Shown here: positions 62,833 through 64,000 of the stretch, in pieces | Numbering within the stretch: position 1 is the first letter of the stretch | Layout: the number at the start of each line of letters is the position of its first letter | The notes under the pieces: model-generated | What the model was told of the DNA's origin: nothing | The model's database searches: none | Seen by the model: only the letters and a program-made list of their open reading frames with translations | DNA from: Dysidea avara | Taxonomy: Eukaryota > Porifera > Demospongiae > Dictyoceratida > Dysideidae | Reading direction: 5' to 3' | Length of the DNA stretch: 64,000 nt | Assembly (NCBI RefSeq): GCF_963678975.1 | Contig: NC_089284.1 | Location: forward strand, 867,001-931,000 | Position numbers and translations under genes: made by a program

Positions 62833-64000
62833 ATGAAGTCATTTAAGGAAATTCTTTTTGTCATATTTTGTGTGATGCTTGTGTTGACTGAAGCAATTTT
62901 GAAGCCAATTGAATCTGATCGCTACCATGACTATGATAGTCTTACACAACTGCTACATGATTATGCTCATGCTTACCCTCACATCACTCAACTGTTTTCA
63001 GTGGGTAGGTCAGTTGAGAATCGAGAGCTTTGGGTGATGAGGATATCAGACAACCCTACAATACAAGAACCTGGGGAACCAATGTTCAAGTATGTCGCCA
63101 ACATGCACGGTGATGAAGCAATAGGGAGAGAGGTGGTAATTTATCTAATACAACATTTGTGTGATCATTATGGTGAGGATGTTCGTGTCAGTAATTTGAT
63201 AAACTCTACAGATATCTATATAATGCCTTCCATGAATCCAGATGGATTTGAACGTTCAATAGTGGGAAGCTGCGATGATGGAGGAGGTCGTAACAATGCT
63301 CATGATGTTGACCTGAATAGAGATTTCCCAGATCAGTTTGATGTGACACCTCGACACAGACCCCGTGAACCAGAAACCGAAGCATTGATCAAGTGGATAA
63401 CAAGTAATCCTTTTGTGTTGTCAGGTAATCTTCATGGTGGCTCTGTGGTGGCCAGTTATCCGTTTGATGATTCCGCCCAACATCAAATATCTGGTTATTA
63501 TAGTAGATCACCAGATGATGCAATACTCAGGGAAATGGCTTTAGTGTATTCTCATTCCCATCACACGATGCACCTGGGGCGGAACTGTCCTGGTGATGAT
63601 TTTCAAGATGGTATTACAAATGGAGCTCATTGGTATGATGTACCTGGTGGAATGCAAGACTACAATTACTTACATAGCAACTGCTTTGAAGTTACCTTTG
63701 AACTATCTTGTTGTAAGTACCCTCGTCCTAACCAATTGTCCACAGAATGGGAGAATAATCGTGAAGCTCTGATCTCTTTCATTGAGCAGACACATAGGGG
63801 AGTGGCAGGATTTGTCGCTGATGTTGATGGAGCTCCTATTGAGAATGCTACAATCCACATTGATGGCATTGACCATGATGTAAAGTCTGCATCTTTTGGA
63901 GATTACTGGCGACTCCTTGTTGCTGGAAACTATACAATTACTGTCAGTGCAGATGGATATAAACCCAAGACTGTGACTGGAGTTATTGTAACCAATGCAG
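62833..64000 (+). CDS. CPD: Second carboxypeptidase D-like gene, 5' part only
   Basis: The ATG at 62833 opens a frame that runs to the right edge (about 389 codons). The signal peptide (MKSFKEILFVIFCVMLVL) differs from that of the minus-strand copy. From the bases ttgactgaagca (about 62882) onward the two genes are almost identical; I found only scattered substitutions such as ctt/ctg and tac/tat. Domain 1 is complete with its HGDE, NPDG, LNRDFPD, NLHGG and FELSCCKYP motifs, followed by most of the first transthyretin-like domain. Whether the second M14 domain and membrane anchor are present cannot be seen. It is intronless so far and faces away from its partner across about 11.8 kb. Confidence 0.92.
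   Translation, partial: MKSFKEILFVIFCVMLVLTEAILKPIESDRYHDYDSLTQLLHDYAHAYPHITQLFSVGRSVENRELWVMRISDNPTIQEPGEPMFKYVANMHGDEAIGREVVIYLIQHLCDHYGEDVRVSNLINSTDIYIMPSMNPDGFERSIVGSCDDGGGRNNAHDVDLNRDFPDQFDVTPRHRPREPETEALIKWITSNPFVLSGNLHGGSVVASYPFDDSAQHQISGYYSRSPDDAILREMALVYSHSHHTMHLGRNCPGDDFQDGITNGAHWYDVPGGMQDYNYLHSNCFEVTFELSCCKYPRPNQLSTEWENNREALISFIEQTHRGVAGFVADVDGAPIENATIHIDGIDHDVKSASFGDYWRLLVAGNYTITVSADGYKPKTVTGVIVTNA

Noticed and set aside
62833-64000. Right-hand CPD copy as certain second gene
   Set aside because: Not rejected as a gene, but an assembly or haplotype duplication cannot be excluded from sequence alone; the differing signal peptide and flanks argue against a simple artefact.

Overview
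The window is nuclear DNA from an animal. Its genes are split by many short GT-AG introns and lie close together, often head-to-head or tail-to-tail. Nearly every gene has a clear metazoan counterpart, including centriole and cilium genes (CENPJ/CPAP, CFAP251). The AT-rich composition, tiny intergenic gaps, small introns and abundant short DNA transposons fit an early-branching animal. I favour a demosponge, but no single base proves it.

Layout: (1) 1-7551, minus strand: fructosamine-3-kinase (FN3K), cut by the left edge, with a large transposon-filled intron. (2) 7636-20598, plus strand: CENPJ/CPAP, head-to-head with FN3K (84 bp between start codons). Its ~9 kb intron holds a 4.36 kb Ty3/gypsy element with only 70-bp LTRs, a (CAGG)n array of ~71 units and several MITEs. 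(3) 21263-22306, plus: an unrecognised single-exon membrane protein. (4) 22789-30583: BUD23 (minus), DNAJC30 (plus) and VPS37 (minus), in the same order and relative orientation as BUD23-DNAJC30-VPS37D in human 7q11.23 (the Williams-Beuren interval). An intronless MFS transporter ORF lies inside BUD23 intron 2. (5) 30894-40749, plus: CFAP251/WDR66, with a (CCTG)n array of ~78 units in an intron. (6) 40830-41743, minus: an F-box protein. (7) 41892-48246, minus: a RUN-TBC Rab-GAP of the SGSM family. (8) 48435-51041, minus: an intronless two-domain carboxypeptidase D. (9) 51042-62832: about 11.8 kb without a recognisable host gene, made of MITEs, LINE and SINE fragments and tandem repeats. (10) 62833-64000, plus: a second carboxypeptidase D, nearly identical to the first but inverted, cut by the right edge.

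The genes do not form one pathway. Three short divergent spacers (FN3K/CENPJ, BUD23/DNAJC30, VPS37/CFAP251) look like shared promoters. Several same-strand or convergent neighbours are only 67-190 bp apart. The mobile fraction is dominated by small non-autonomous DNA elements whose terminal repeats and target-site duplications can be read directly (8 bp hAT-like, TA mariner-like, and a family with 7-bp duplications). Most lie in introns or in the gap between the two carboxypeptidase genes.

Exon borders were worked out by eye from splice sites, reading frame and family conservation. They are good for BUD23, VPS37, most of CENPJ and the F-box gene, and approximate elsewhere.
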